From assembly GCF_009665255.1 (NCBI RefSeq), contig NZ_CP035687.1, positions 1,010,152 to 1,074,151 of the forward strand: a stretch of DNA of 64,000 nucleotides, in the 5' to 3' direction. Shown piece by piece: positions 9,816 through 18,143 of this stretch. Origin of the DNA: Vibrio metoecus. Lineage in GTDB: Bacteria > Pseudomonadota > Gammaproteobacteria > Enterobacterales > Vibrionaceae. Within the stretch, counting starts at the first letter, position 1, and each line of letters begins with the position of its first letter. The notes under the pieces were generated by a model. That model was not told the DNA's origin. It did not search any database and saw nothing but the letters and a program-made list of their open reading frames with translations. A program made the position numbers and the translations under genes.

Positions 9816-10163
9816 ATGGAACTGAACCAAGAAGACCGTAATGCACTGTACGATGTTTGGATGACAAAAAAAGCCAAAATGCATATGACCCAGATGGAAA
9901 TGACCAAACGTCTTGGTGTGAGTCAGGTTGAGTTTTCAGATCTGCTGAGAGGCGATGCGCCGCTTTCCATGTCTTTTGTGAGCCGTTTTTGCCAGCATTT
10001 ACATGTTGAACCGCACAACGTGTTGCCGACCTTAAAACGCAAAGCACGGGCTGGTGAAAAATTAGTGCATTTACAAAACCGAGTGACAGTGGATGGGGAT
10101 ATCAAGCGGGTATATGTTGAAGGCAATCAAGTCATTATCGAATATACTCACCTCGCCAAATAG
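9816..10163 (+). CDS. Small helix-turn-helix (XRE-like) protein
   Basis: The ATG at 9816 has an excellent GAGGAGG site and gives 115 residues. Residues ~20-70 resemble an XRE-type HTH: MTQMEMTKRLGVSQVEFSDLLRG, then a recognition-like helix and VSRFCQHLHVEP. The C-terminal 40 residues are beta-rich and of unknown function. It stands alone between two hairpins, so it is probably a single-gene transcript. Targets are unknown. Confidence 0.75.
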   Translation: MELNQEDRNALYDVWMTKKAKMHMTQMEMTKRLGVSQVEFSDLLRGDAPLSMSFVSRFCQHLHVEPHNVLPTLKRKARAGEKLVHLQNRVTVDGDIKRVYVEGNQVIIEYTHLAK

Positions 10164-10214
10164 TTGCCTTTGTTTCTCGGCGCCCCTCAAGCAATATTTT
10201 CTATTCCAGAACCT

Positions 10215-10243
10215 GAAATTGCAGCCAATAGTGCTGCAATTTC
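10215..10243. terminator. Bidirectional hairpin between convergent genes
   Basis: GAAATTGCAGC (10215-10225) pairs with GCTGCAATTTC (10233-10243). It separates the HTH gene from the convergent reverse-strand gene and can serve both. Confidence 0.6.
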
Positions 10244-10268
10244 AAGCGGTAAGATCACTTCAACTCGT

Positions 10269-10703
10269 TTATCGTTCAGCGTAACGGTACAGCAATTCCG
10301 TCAATTGCGTTGACCACGCTAGCGCGCTTTCAGGTTGTGCAGCAATCAGCTTTTCAACTTCAGCACAATGGGTTTCTAGATCAACAGTTTGTTCTAGATG
10401 GAAAGCAATTGCATAGAAATGCCACATGAGTAAGCGAGTCATGCGCTGAGTATTTTGCATGGCTTGATCTGTTCCTTCAAACAGGCTAGGAAGATCACCA
10501 AGGGCAATCGCATGCATTTTTACCATCGCATCAATGTGAGCCATATGGGCTTTTTCTTCGCCTTCAAATTCTTCGTCATCAAAGTGATACAACTCACGCA
10601 AAATGTCTTCACTGATCAAACGATGTAAAATGCGTAAGCTGAATTCAGTCAGCTCTTCTTTGTCCATCGCACGAATGCATTGATAGGTGTAGTCTCGCTC
10701 CAT
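10269..10703 (-). CDS. Conserved hypothetical protein, acidic and helical
   Basis: The 144-residue protein is strongly acidic in its first half (DDEEFEGEEK) and predicted all-helical, with no signal peptide, membrane segment or recognisable catalytic motif. The coding pattern matches the neighbouring backbone genes, unlike the integron ORFs. The start at 10703 is the only ATG near the 5' end. I do not recognise a function. Confidence 0.75.
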   Translation of the reverse strand: MERDYTYQCIRAMDKEELTEFSLRILHRLISEDILRELYHFDDEEFEGEEKAHMAHIDAMVKMHAIALGDLPSLFEGTDQAMQNTQRMTRLLMWHFYAIAFHLEQTVDLETHCAEVEKLIAAQPESALAWSTQLTELLYRYAER

Positions 10704-10917
10704 GGAGTTACTCTTTTCTTAGTCAACAGAATGAAACATTGTAAAGCCTTTTTTAATGAGTGCCAGTCAATCTTATTTGAGTAAGTTGTCGATTACATTC
10801 GGCCGTGATGAGTTTCTAGAATCTTATATTTCGAACATATTCATTTTGTCTGCCAATACTATTCTGCATCATGTCAAACCTGAATCATGAATTAATCAAC
10901 CATTTAAGTGAGGGACT

Positions 10918-11637
10918 ATGAAAAAGACAGCGTGGGTATTAGCGATGGCGGCCAGTATGAGCTTCGGTGTACAGGCTTCCGAATGGGGGTATGAAGGAGA
11001 GCACGCTCCGGAGCATTGGGGCAAAGTAGCCCCGCTTTGTGCAGAGGGTAAAAATCAAAGCCCGATTGATGTCGCGCAAAGCGTTGAAGCGGATCTACAG
11101 CCTTTCACGCTCAATTATCAAGGGCAAGTGGTTGGGCTGCTCAATAACGGGCACACTTTACAAGCGATAGTTAGTGGTAATAACCCACTGCAGATTGATG
11201 GCAAAACGTTTCAGCTTAAGCAGTTTCACTTTCATACCCCTTCTGAAAATTTGCTAAAAGGAAAACAATTCCCACTGGAAGCGCATTTTGTTCATGCCGA
11301 TGAGCAAGGCAATCTGGCGGTTGTTGCGGTGATGTACCAAGTGGGTTCGGAGAATCCGCTGCTTAAGGCTCTCACGGCGGATATGCCGACCAAAGGGAAT
11401 ACGGCTCAACTCACGCAAGGGCTCCCTTTGGCTGATTGGATCCCGGAATCGAAGCACTACTATCGTTTCAATGGCTCATTGACTACGCCGCCTTGCAGTG
11501 AAGGTGTACGTTGGATTGTGTTAAAAGAGCCAGCACATTTGTCGAATCAACAAGAGCAGCAGCTTAGTGCCGTGATGGGACATAATAATCGACCCGTACA
11601 ACCGCATAATGCTCGTCTTGTCTTGCAAGCCGATTAA
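10918..11637 (+). CDS. Periplasmic alpha-type carbonic anhydrase
   Basis: It interconverts CO2 and bicarbonate. The 239-residue precursor has a signal peptide (MKKTAWVLAMAASMSFGVQA) and the alpha-CA landmarks: WGYEGEHAPEHW, KNQSPIDV, the zinc histidines in FHFHTPSEN and EAHFVHAD, and LTTPPCSEGVRWIV with the substrate-pocket threonines. The length matches bacterial alpha-CAs. The start follows AGTGAGGG. It is monocistronic, with a terminator just after it. Confidence 0.95.
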   Translation: MKKTAWVLAMAASMSFGVQASEWGYEGEHAPEHWGKVAPLCAEGKNQSPIDVAQSVEADLQPFTLNYQGQVVGLLNNGHTLQAIVSGNNPLQIDGKTFQLKQFHFHTPSENLLKGKQFPLEAHFVHADEQGNLAVVAVMYQVGSENPLLKALTADMPTKGNTAQLTQGLPLADWIPESKHYYRFNGSLTTPPCSEGVRWIVLKEPAHLSNQQEQQLSAVMGHNNRPVQPHNARLVLQAD

Positions 11638-11663
11638 ATACAAGGCTTAGCAGCCATAAAAAA

Positions 11664-11690
11664 TGGCGTCCAAGAGGACGCCAAAATCTT
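11664..11690 (+). terminator. Terminator after carbonic anhydrase gene
   Basis: TGGCGTCC (11664-11671) pairs with GGACGCCA (11676-11683) around AAGA, followed by AAATCTT. Confidence 0.6.
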
Positions 11691-11861
11691 CGCAGAAATT
11701 AAATTCACAGAAGTTAAATTGGGATGAGAAAAGTCTCACAACAGAGATAGTAAGCCGAGGAGTTACTATCTCTTTACTGCCGGATTAAAGATTAAATGCA
11801 CTATTTGACGAGATGATGTCTGTTTTGCTGCGATTTGATGACGTCCTGAAAATAAATGCAT

Positions 11862-11987
11862 TATCCCCAAACTACTTGGAGTTGTAGGTAGGCGGCAAGT
11901 GAGTTCATCCCCATGAGCATAGGCAGCTAGGTGATTGGGGGGAACGAGAGTAGCCAACACCGCTGCAGCTTCAAATAGGAAGGGAAT
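11862..11987 (+). repeat. ERIC-like (IRU) intergenic repeat, copy 1
   Basis: The ~126-bp element runs from CCCCAAACTACTTGGA to TCAAATAGGAAGGG. Its internal GTGATTGGGGGGAACGAG and TGAGTTCATCCCCATGAG correspond to the conserved ERIC cores (GTGACTGGGGTGAGCG and its partner). It is in the non-coding gap 11638-12032 and matches the element at 16889-17016 in inverted orientation. Confidence 0.75.
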
Positions 11988-12015
11988 AAAAAGGCGAGCA
12001 CTCTGGCTCGCCTTT
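11986..12015 (-). terminator. Intrinsic terminator of gcvP
   Basis: Read on the minus strand, AAAGGCGAGC and GCTCGCCTTT form a 10-bp stem around a 6-nt loop and are followed by TTTTTATT, ending the glyA-gcvH-gcvP transcript. Confidence 0.85.
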
Positions 12016-12032
12016 ACTAAACAGATTACCGA

Positions 12033-14897
12033 TTAGTCTTGATAACTGTCAATGCTTGGGCATGAACAGACGAGATTACGGTCGCCGTACACGTTATCGA
12101 CACGGTTCACCGTTGGCCAGTATTTGCTGGCTTTGGTGTGTGCCGATGGGAAGCAGGCGATTTCACGTGAGTATGGACGATCCCAATTCTCTTCGCGCAG
12201 ATCGGCTTGGGTATGTGGAGCATGCACTAGAGGGTTGCTTGCAAGCGGCCATTCGCCATTTTTCACTTTGTCGATTTCGCCACGAATCGCAATCAATGCA
12301 TCACAGAAGCGATCCAGCTCCGCCAAATCTTCCGATTCCGTTGGCTCAACCATTAAGGTGCCTGCGACAGGGAATGACATAGTTGGCGCATGGAAGCCAT
12401 AGTCCATCAAGCGCTTCGCAATATCTTCTTCGCTAATTCCGGTTTCTTCTTTCAGAGGACGGATATCGATGATGCACTCGTGCGCAACTCGACCATTCGC
12501 ACCACGGTAAAGGATCGGGTAGTGCGGACGCAGACGCTCCATCACATAGTTGGCATTCAAAATCGCGAGCTTGGTGGCTTCAGCCAGACCTTCTGCACCC
12601 ATCATCGCAATGTAGGCCCAAGAGATCGGCAGAATGGACGCGCTGCCAAGATCGGCTGCGGAAACCGCGAAATCAGAGCCTTCTACGCCACCTTCAATGT
12701 GTCCTGGTAGGAAAGGCGCTAGGTGCGATTTCACACCGATAGGTCCCATGCCTGGGCCGCCGCCGCCGTGTGGAATACAGAAGGTTTTGTGCAAGTTCAG
12801 GTGTGATACGTCTGAGCCGATAAAGCCCGGCGAGGTCAAGCCCACTTGCGCGTTCATGTTTGCGCCATCAAGGTAAACTTGACCACCTGCTGCATGCACC
12901 ATTTCACACACTTCACGCACTTGTTGTTCATACACACCATGCGTTGAAGGGTAGGTGATCATGATGCTGGAAAGATTGTCTTGGTGCTTTTCAATCTTGT
13001 CTGCAAGGTCAACCATATCAATGTTGCCGTTTTCATCGCATTTCACCACCACGACTTTCATCGACACCATTGCCGCTGTGGCTGGGTTTGTGCCGTGTGC
13101 TGAGCTTGGGATGAGGCAAACATTGCGGTGGCCTTCGCCGCGGCTTTGGTGATAACGCTGAATCGCCACTAAACCTGCATATTCACCGGAAGCTCCAGAG
13201 TTGGGTTGCAGTGAGAAAGCATCATACCCCGTGATTTCACACAGTTTTTGCTTCAGGTCTTCAGCCAACGCCGCATAACCCGCAGCTTGTGCTTTTGGTA
13301 CAAACGGATGCAGTGCGCCAAATTCAGGCCAAGTGACAGGGATCATCTCCGCAGTGGCGTTGAGCTTCATAGTACAACTGCCCAGTGGGATCATGCCGTG
13401 AGTCAGAGAGAAATCTTTGTTTTCCAGATGCTTCATATAACGAAGCATCTGAGTCTCACTGTGGTGTGTGTTAAACACAGGGTGAGTCAAAAACGCGCTT
13501 TGGCGACGGCAACTTTCTGGAATCGCTGCGAGTTCATTGGCAGCAATGCTGTTTGAAAGCGCATGAACATCTTCTTTAATGCCAAAGATGGCAAATAGTG
13601 CTTCAACGTCTGCCACTGTCGTGGTTTCATCAAAGCTCACGCCAAGCTGATTAGGTAGCTTACGCAAGTTGATGTCTGCTTGTTGCGCAGCTTGGTACAG
13701 AGCATCGGTTTTTGCGCCCGCATTGATCGCCAGCGTATCAAAGAAATGCTGATGCGCCAGTTCGTAACCCGCTTTAGTTAAGCCAGCAGCAAGAATCGCT
13801 GTGAGGTGGTGAGTGCGTCGCGCAATGGTACGTAGACCTTGTGGGCCATGGTACACCGCATAAAACGCGGCCATGTTGGCCAACAGCGCTTGCGCGGTAC
13901 AGATGTTTGAGGTCGCTTTTTCGCGGCGAATGTGCTGCTCACGGGTTTGCATTGCCATACGCAATGCTTGATTGCCTTTCGCATCAATCGAAACGCCGAT
14001 CACACGTCCCGGCATCGTGCGTTTGTGCGCATCACGTGTTGCCATGAAAGCCGCGTGTGGACCGCCGTAACCCATAGGCACACCAAAGCGCTGTGCTGAA
14101 CCAATCACCACATCAGCGCCCATTTCACCGGCAGGTTTGAGCAGCACGCTGGCAAGTAAATCGGTCGCCACGGTGACTAAGGTTTTGTTGGCTTGTGCTT
14201 TGGCGATGATGTCAGTCAGATCGCGCACTTCACCGGTTGTACCCGGGTATTGCAGCAGTGCGCCAAAAGCTTCTTGTTGAGTGATGTTGTCAATCGAATC
14301 GACTTTTACCTCAAAGCCAAGGAATGCTGCGCGAGTTTTCACCACTTCAATGGTTTGTGGATGCACGTCATCGGCCACAAAGAACAGGTTGCTTTTGCTC
14401 TTGCCTGCGCGTTGACACAGTGCCATCGCTTCGGCCGCCGCTGTCGCTTCATCCAGTAGTGACGCGTTAGCAATTTCCATCGCGGTTAAATCCATCACCA
14501 TCTGCTGATAGTTGAGCAGAGATTCAAGACGGCCTTGCGAGATTTCTGGCTGATAAGGGGTGTAAGCGGTGTACCAGCCCGGGTTCTCCATCACGTTACG
14601 TAAAATGACGTTGGGCGTGAAGGTGTTGTAGTAACCCTGACCGATGAAAGTACGTTTAAGCTGGTTAAGCTTAGCGAACGATTGGATGGTCGCCAGCATG
14701 TCAGCTTCGCTTTGAGCTGGTGCGAGCTGCATTGGCGCTTCTAAACGGATTTGTGTAGGTACGGTTTGGGCGATCAGCGCATCCAAACTTTCCGCATTCA
14801 CCGTTTTAAGCATGGTGGCTTGTTCTTGTTTATCTGGCCCGTTGTGGCGTGCAACGAACTCATTTTGTGTGCTTAGGCTGTGAAGTAATTCTGTCAT
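12033..14897 (-). CDS. gcvP: Glycine dehydrogenase (P protein of glycine cleavage system)
   Basis: This PLP enzyme decarboxylates glycine and transfers the aminomethyl group to lipoyl-GcvH. It is 954 residues, the normal length of the single-chain (fused P1/P2) form. The PLP lysine is in SHLNLHKTFCIPHGGGGPGMG, and the N-terminal mark RHNGPDKQEQATML is present. The ATG is preceded by AAGGACA. It is the last gene of glyA-gcvH-gcvP, but a 142-bp gap with a terminator-like hairpin separates it from gcvH, so its expression may be lower. Confidence 0.98.
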   Translation of the reverse strand: MTELLHSLSTQNEFVARHNGPDKQEQATMLKTVNAESLDALIAQTVPTQIRLEAPMQLAPAQSEADMLATIQSFAKLNQLKRTFIGQGYYNTFTPNVILRNVMENPGWYTAYTPYQPEISQGRLESLLNYQQMVMDLTAMEIANASLLDEATAAAEAMALCQRAGKSKSNLFFVADDVHPQTIEVVKTRAAFLGFEVKVDSIDNITQQEAFGALLQYPGTTGEVRDLTDIIAKAQANKTLVTVATDLLASVLLKPAGEMGADVVIGSAQRFGVPMGYGGPHAAFMATRDAHKRTMPGRVIGVSIDAKGNQALRMAMQTREQHIRREKATSNICTAQALLANMAAFYAVYHGPQGLRTIARRTHHLTAILAAGLTKAGYELAHQHFFDTLAINAGAKTDALYQAAQQADINLRKLPNQLGVSFDETTTVADVEALFAIFGIKEDVHALSNSIAANELAAIPESCRRQSAFLTHPVFNTHHSETQMLRYMKHLENKDFSLTHGMIPLGSCTMKLNATAEMIPVTWPEFGALHPFVPKAQAAGYAALAEDLKQKLCEITGYDAFSLQPNSGASGEYAGLVAIQRYHQSRGEGHRNVCLIPSSAHGTNPATAAMVSMKVVVVKCDENGNIDMVDLADKIEKHQDNLSSIMITYPSTHGVYEQQVREVCEMVHAAGGQVYLDGANMNAQVGLTSPGFIGSDVSHLNLHKTFCIPHGGGGPGMGPIGVKSHLAPFLPGHIEGGVEGSDFAVSAADLGSASILPISWAYIAMMGAEGLAEATKLAILNANYVMERLRPHYPILYRGANGRVAHECIIDIRPLKEETGISEEDIAKRLMDYGFHAPTMSFPVAGTLMVEPTESEDLAELDRFCDALIAIRGEIDKVKNGEWPLASNPLVHAPHTQADLREENWDRPYSREIACFPSAHTKASKYWPTVNRVDNVYGDRNLVCSCPSIDSYQD

Positions 14898-14995
14898 TGT
14901 CCTTTACCTTCTTTCCATGTGAGCATGCGAACAACCTTGGTGGAATCACCACTCACTTGGCGATCAAACATCACTCATTTGCGGTGAGTGACTTT

Positions 14996-15026
14996 GAAAA
15001 AAAGCCGCCCGAAGGGCAGCTTTTTC
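14996..15026 (-). terminator. Terminator-like hairpin between gcvH and gcvP
   Basis: On the minus strand AAAAAGCTGCCC-TTC-GGGCGGCTTTTTT forms a strong GC-rich stem with a T-run. The symmetric A/T flanks make it usable in both directions. It lies inside what otherwise looks like an operon. Confidence 0.8.
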
Positions 15027-15039
15027 ATGCATGTGGCGC

Positions 15040-15420
15040 TTAGTCTTCTTCGATTGAAGCAAGATACTCTTCAGCGTCTTTCAGATCTTTCAACTCATCT
15101 GGATCTGACATTTTCACTTTGACGATCCAACCGCCATCGTAAGGCTCTTCATTAATCAGCTCTGGGCTGTTTTGTAGCTCTTCGTTGACTTCAATCACCA
15201 CGCCAGTCACAGGGGCGTAGATGTCAGAAGCGGCTTTCACCGATTCAACCAGTGAAAAGCTGTCACCCGCATCAATTTCGGCATCGATTTCAGGTAACTC
15301 TACAAACACTACGTCACCGAGCATTTCTTGGGCGTGCTCAGAGATGCCGATGGTTACTGTACCGTCACCGTTGTCGCGAACCCATTCATGGCTTTCTGTG
15401 AACTTCAGTGTCTTGTCCAT
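15040..15420 (-). CDS. gcvH: Glycine cleavage system H protein
   Basis: This 126-residue lipoyl carrier shuttles the aminomethyl group between GcvP, GcvT and the L protein. The lipoylated lysine is in the hairpin SLVESVKAASDIYAP (about residue 65), and the protein ends with the usual acidic helix. GGAG precedes the ATG by 8 nt. It begins 36 bp after glyA. Confidence 0.97.
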   Translation of the reverse strand: MDKTLKFTESHEWVRDNGDGTVTIGISEHAQEMLGDVVFVELPEIDAEIDAGDSFSLVESVKAASDIYAPVTGVVIEVNEELQNSPELINEEPYDGGWIVKVKMSDPDELKDLKDAEEYLASIEED

Positions 15421-15456
15421 TGCGTATTCTCCAAAAAATATCGTACTGATAAAAAG

Positions 15457-16764
15457 CTATTGATAGAGCGGGAAGCGTTGGCATAGTGCTTTCACTTGTT
15501 TACGCACTTGTTGCTCAACTTCTGGGTTGCCTTCTGGGCTGGCCACCAAACCATCCAGAACATCCCCAATCCACTCACCGATGAGTTTGAATTCTTCACG
15601 GCCGAAACCTCGGCTGGTTCCGGCAGGCGTACCTAAACGAATGCCCGATGTAATCATAGGCTTCTCTTCGTCAAATGGGATGCCATTTTTGTTACACGTG
15701 ATCCCTGCACGCTCTAAGGCTTGTTCAACTTGGTTGCCTTTCAAACCTTTAGGTCTAAGATCGACCAACATGAGATGCGTATCCGTTCCGCCAGTCACAA
15801 TGTCACACCCGCGAGTTTGCAACACTTCAGCCAGCACTTTTGCGTTATCGATCACCGAATCAATATAAGTACGGAATTCAGGACCGAGCGCTTCACCAAA
15901 TGCCACTGCTTTAGCGGCAATCACGTGCATCAGTGGGCCACCTTGTAAACCAGGGAACACGGCAGAATTGATCTTTTTGTGGATCTCTTCGTGGTTGGTT
16001 AAAATCATGCCGCCGCGCGGGCCACGTAGAGTTTTGTGTGTGGTAGTGGTGACGACATGAGCATGCGGCAGCGGGCTTGGATGTGCACCGGTAGCCACCA
16101 GACCAGCAATGTGCGCCATATCGACCATTAACAGCGCGCCAACTTCGTCAGCAATCGCGCGAAATTGAGCAAAATCGATAGTGCGAGGAATCGCACTGCC
16201 GCCTGCGATGATCATTTTGGGTTTGTGTTCTAACGCCAGTGCGCGAACCGCATCGTAGTTAATTTCGAGGGTCTGACGATCCACACCGTATTGCACCGCA
16301 TTGAACCACTTACCTGAAAGAGCAGGGCGCGCACCATGGGTGAGATGACCGCCTGCATCTAGCGACATACCCATAATGGTATCGCCCGGTTGCAGCAGAG
16401 CAAGCATCACAGCGCCATTGGCTTGAGCGCCTGAGTGTGGTTGAACGTTTGCGTATTGACACTGAAAAAGCATTTTGGCGCGTTCGATAGCAATCTGCTC
16501 AACGCTGTCAACATGCTCACAACCGCCGTAGTAACGACGGCCCGGATAACCTTCGGCGTATTTGTTAGTCAGGCAAGTGCCTTGCGCCTGCATTACGGCT
16601 TTAGAGACGATATTTTCAGAGGCAATCAGTTCGATCTGTTCATTTTGGCGGGTGTATTCAGCTTGAATGGCGGCAAATACCGCATCGTTGGTTGCCGCCA
16701 GCGGAGTAGAGAAGAAGTTCTCAAGGCTAACGTTGGGATAAGCTTTGTTTAGATTTGCATTCAT
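15457..16764 (-). CDS. glyA: Serine hydroxymethyltransferase
   Basis: It interconverts serine plus THF with glycine plus 5,10-methylene-THF, feeding the glycine cleavage genes beside it. The PLP lysine lies in VVTTTTHKTLRGPRGG; other marks are ASENIVSKAVMQAQG and MVDMAHIAGLVA. At 435 residues it is slightly longer than the ~417-residue housekeeping enzyme, owing to an N-terminal extension (MNANLNKAYPNVSLENFF...). Its clustering with gcv genes suggests a glycine-responsive second paralogue, with another glyA elsewhere. Confidence 0.96.
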   Translation of the reverse strand: MNANLNKAYPNVSLENFFSTPLAATNDAVFAAIQAEYTRQNEQIELIASENIVSKAVMQAQGTCLTNKYAEGYPGRRYYGGCEHVDSVEQIAIERAKMLFQCQYANVQPHSGAQANGAVMLALLQPGDTIMGMSLDAGGHLTHGARPALSGKWFNAVQYGVDRQTLEINYDAVRALALEHKPKMIIAGGSAIPRTIDFAQFRAIADEVGALLMVDMAHIAGLVATGAHPSPLPHAHVVTTTTHKTLRGPRGGMILTNHEEIHKKINSAVFPGLQGGPLMHVIAAKAVAFGEALGPEFRTYIDSVIDNAKVLAEVLQTRGCDIVTGGTDTHLMLVDLRPKGLKGNQVEQALERAGITCNKNGIPFDEEKPMITSGIRLGTPAGTSRGFGREEFKLIGEWIGDVLDGLVASPEGNPEVEQQVRKQVKALCQRFPLYQ

Positions 16765-16888
16765 AGTAGATGGCCTTCCAATCTGATAACCGCACTAAGA
16801 TGGGGTCATCGCTCCTTTTTCTGATCGCAATACTCATCGCGATCGGCTGAGTCATTCCTAATCTTGATTGCCCTAAACCTTGGCAATC

Positions 16889-17016
16889 TATCCCCTTCCT
16901 ACTTGAATCTGCAGCGGCGTTGGCTACGTTCTTTCACCCCAATCACATAGTCTATCTATGTTCATGGGGATTCACTCACTTGCCGCCTTGCTGCAATTTC
17001 AAGTAGTTTGGGTATA
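16889..17016 (-). repeat. ERIC-like (IRU) intergenic repeat, copy 2 (inverted)
   Basis: The element runs from CCCCTTCCTACTTGAA to CAAGTAGTTTGGGTATA and contains TCACCCCAATCACATAG and CATGGGGATTCACTCAC, the ERIC cores. It lies in the 512-bp gap between glyA and the XRE-cupin gene, which otherwise holds the divergent promoters and an operator-like palindrome. Confidence 0.75.
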
Positions 17017-17144
17017 ACCCCAATGCGTAGGGTCGAAAACTCGCAGTTATAAACTGAAAAATCAGCCAGAGCAGCGAGTGATTGCATCTCTTCATCTAAC
17101 AAGTCGGTAACATACTCTTTGCTTACAGAACAATCAATCAAAAA

Positions 17145-17168
17145 TTTCCTATAGGAAACACGGTTTCT
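17145..17168. promoter_or_regulatory. Operator-like palindromes upstream of the XRE-cupin gene
   Basis: TTTCCTATAGGAAA (17145-17158) is a perfect palindrome that overlaps GGAAACACGGTTTCT (17154-17168), itself an inverted GAAAC-N3-GTTTC. It lies in the divergent region between glyA and the regulator. The same core recurs at 17905 and 18061. Confidence 0.55.
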
Positions 17169-17276
17169 GATCTGCTTAGCAAAAGTGGCTTTATTTCTTT
17201 GTGTACCCTTTAATCAACAAATCGCTTCATGCCACAATGCTCGGCACACAGGAAGTTTTACAACGAGAGGGAAAGC

Positions 17277-17900
17277 ATGTCAGAAGACATTTATGATGAG
17301 TACCCATCCATCACTTTGGCGCGCGAATCGGGCGAACAAGGCATCGAGCCACTCAAGCTAGGTCAGCGGATCAAAGATATCCGCACGCGATTAGGCATCA
17401 CGCTTGAAGAGGCGAGCCAGCGTACTGGGCTCGCTCGCTCTACACTGAGCAAAATTGAAAACGAGCAGATTTCGCCCACCTTTCAGGCTATGCAAAAATT
17501 GGCGCATGGCTTGCAGATTGACATGCCGCAACTCTTTGAGCCACCAAAGAAAATAGTGGCGACAGGGCGGCGTGATATTACCCGTAAAGAAGCAGGAAAG
17601 CCGCACCCAACCCATACCTATGAACATGAATTGCTCGCGACTCAGCTTTCTAACAAAAAGATGATGCCGTTCAAAAGCCGTGTGCGGGCTAGAGCGTTTG
17701 AAGAGTACAGCGACTGGGTGCGTCACGATGGTGAAGAGTTTTTGCTGATCCTTGAAGGTGAAGTGATGTTCTACAGCGAATTTTATGAGCCGGTACATCT
17801 GGTGGAAGGGGACAGTGTGTATTACGACGCCAACATGGGACACATGCTGGTTTCGGTGAGTGAAGAAGATGCGCTGATCCTCTGGGTCACCGCAAGATAG
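17277..17900 (+). CDS. XRE-family regulator with C-terminal cupin domain
   Basis: The ATG at 17277 has GAGAGGGAA upstream and gives 207 residues. Residues ~27-85 form an HTH_3 domain (LGQRIKDIRTRLGITLEEAS ... LARSTLSKIENEQISPT) and residues ~130-205 a small-molecule-sensing cupin barrel (HDGEEFLLILEGEV, EGDSVYYDANMGHML). It lies between the divergent glyA-gcvH-gcvP operon and gcvT, each with similar inverted repeats nearby. I infer autoregulation and control of one-carbon genes by glycine or a related ligand; the ligand is not shown by the sequence. Confidence 0.88.
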   Translation: MSEDIYDEYPSITLARESGEQGIEPLKLGQRIKDIRTRLGITLEEASQRTGLARSTLSKIENEQISPTFQAMQKLAHGLQIDMPQLFEPPKKIVATGRRDITRKEAGKPHPTHTYEHELLATQLSNKKMMPFKSRVRARAFEEYSDWVRHDGEEFLLILEGEVMFYSEFYEPVHLVEGDSVYYDANMGHMLVSVSEEDALILWVTAR

Positions 17901-17904
17901 TGAG

Positions 17905-17920
17905 TTTCCTATCCGAAACA
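17905..17920. promoter_or_regulatory. Operator-like inverted repeat after the XRE-cupin gene
   Basis: GTTTCCTATCCGAAAC is a near-perfect palindrome that starts 5 bp after the regulator stop, in the region leading to gcvT. It uses the same half-sites as the elements at 17145 and 18061. Confidence 0.45.
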
Positions 17921-18060
17921 TCCGCGTATAACAACCCAAGACGTGGAGTGTATTGGTGGTGGTTTTTGATAACCATTCCTTAACAATGTTGTTAACTGTG
18001 ATGGTGAGCACTGTTTTAATTTGGTGAATCCTCTAAAACGGGCTCGGCTTGTTTATTATC

Positions 18061-18075
18061 GGAAACATAGTTTCC
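18061..18075. promoter_or_regulatory. Operator-like inverted repeat upstream of gcvT
   Basis: GGAAACATAGTTTCC is a perfect inverted repeat (GGAAAC-N3-GTTTCC) 69 bp before the gcvT start. It probably overlaps the gcvT promoter, but I could not assign -35/-10 boxes. Confidence 0.5.
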
Positions 18076-18143
18076 TCACTAAAGGAATCTTGCCACGGTA
18101 GATTGCGCCAAAAGCGCAGCTTTGGCTTATATGGAGAACAAGA

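Noticed and set aside
12052..14459. Plus-strand frames across gcvP (e.g. 12052-12402, 13248-13556)
   Set aside because: Antisense shadows of a well-conserved 954-codon gene.
17901..18143. Glycine riboswitch before gcvT or glyA
   Set aside because: I looked for the tandem aptamer core in both leaders and did not recognise it; an Rfam gcvT search would be decisive.
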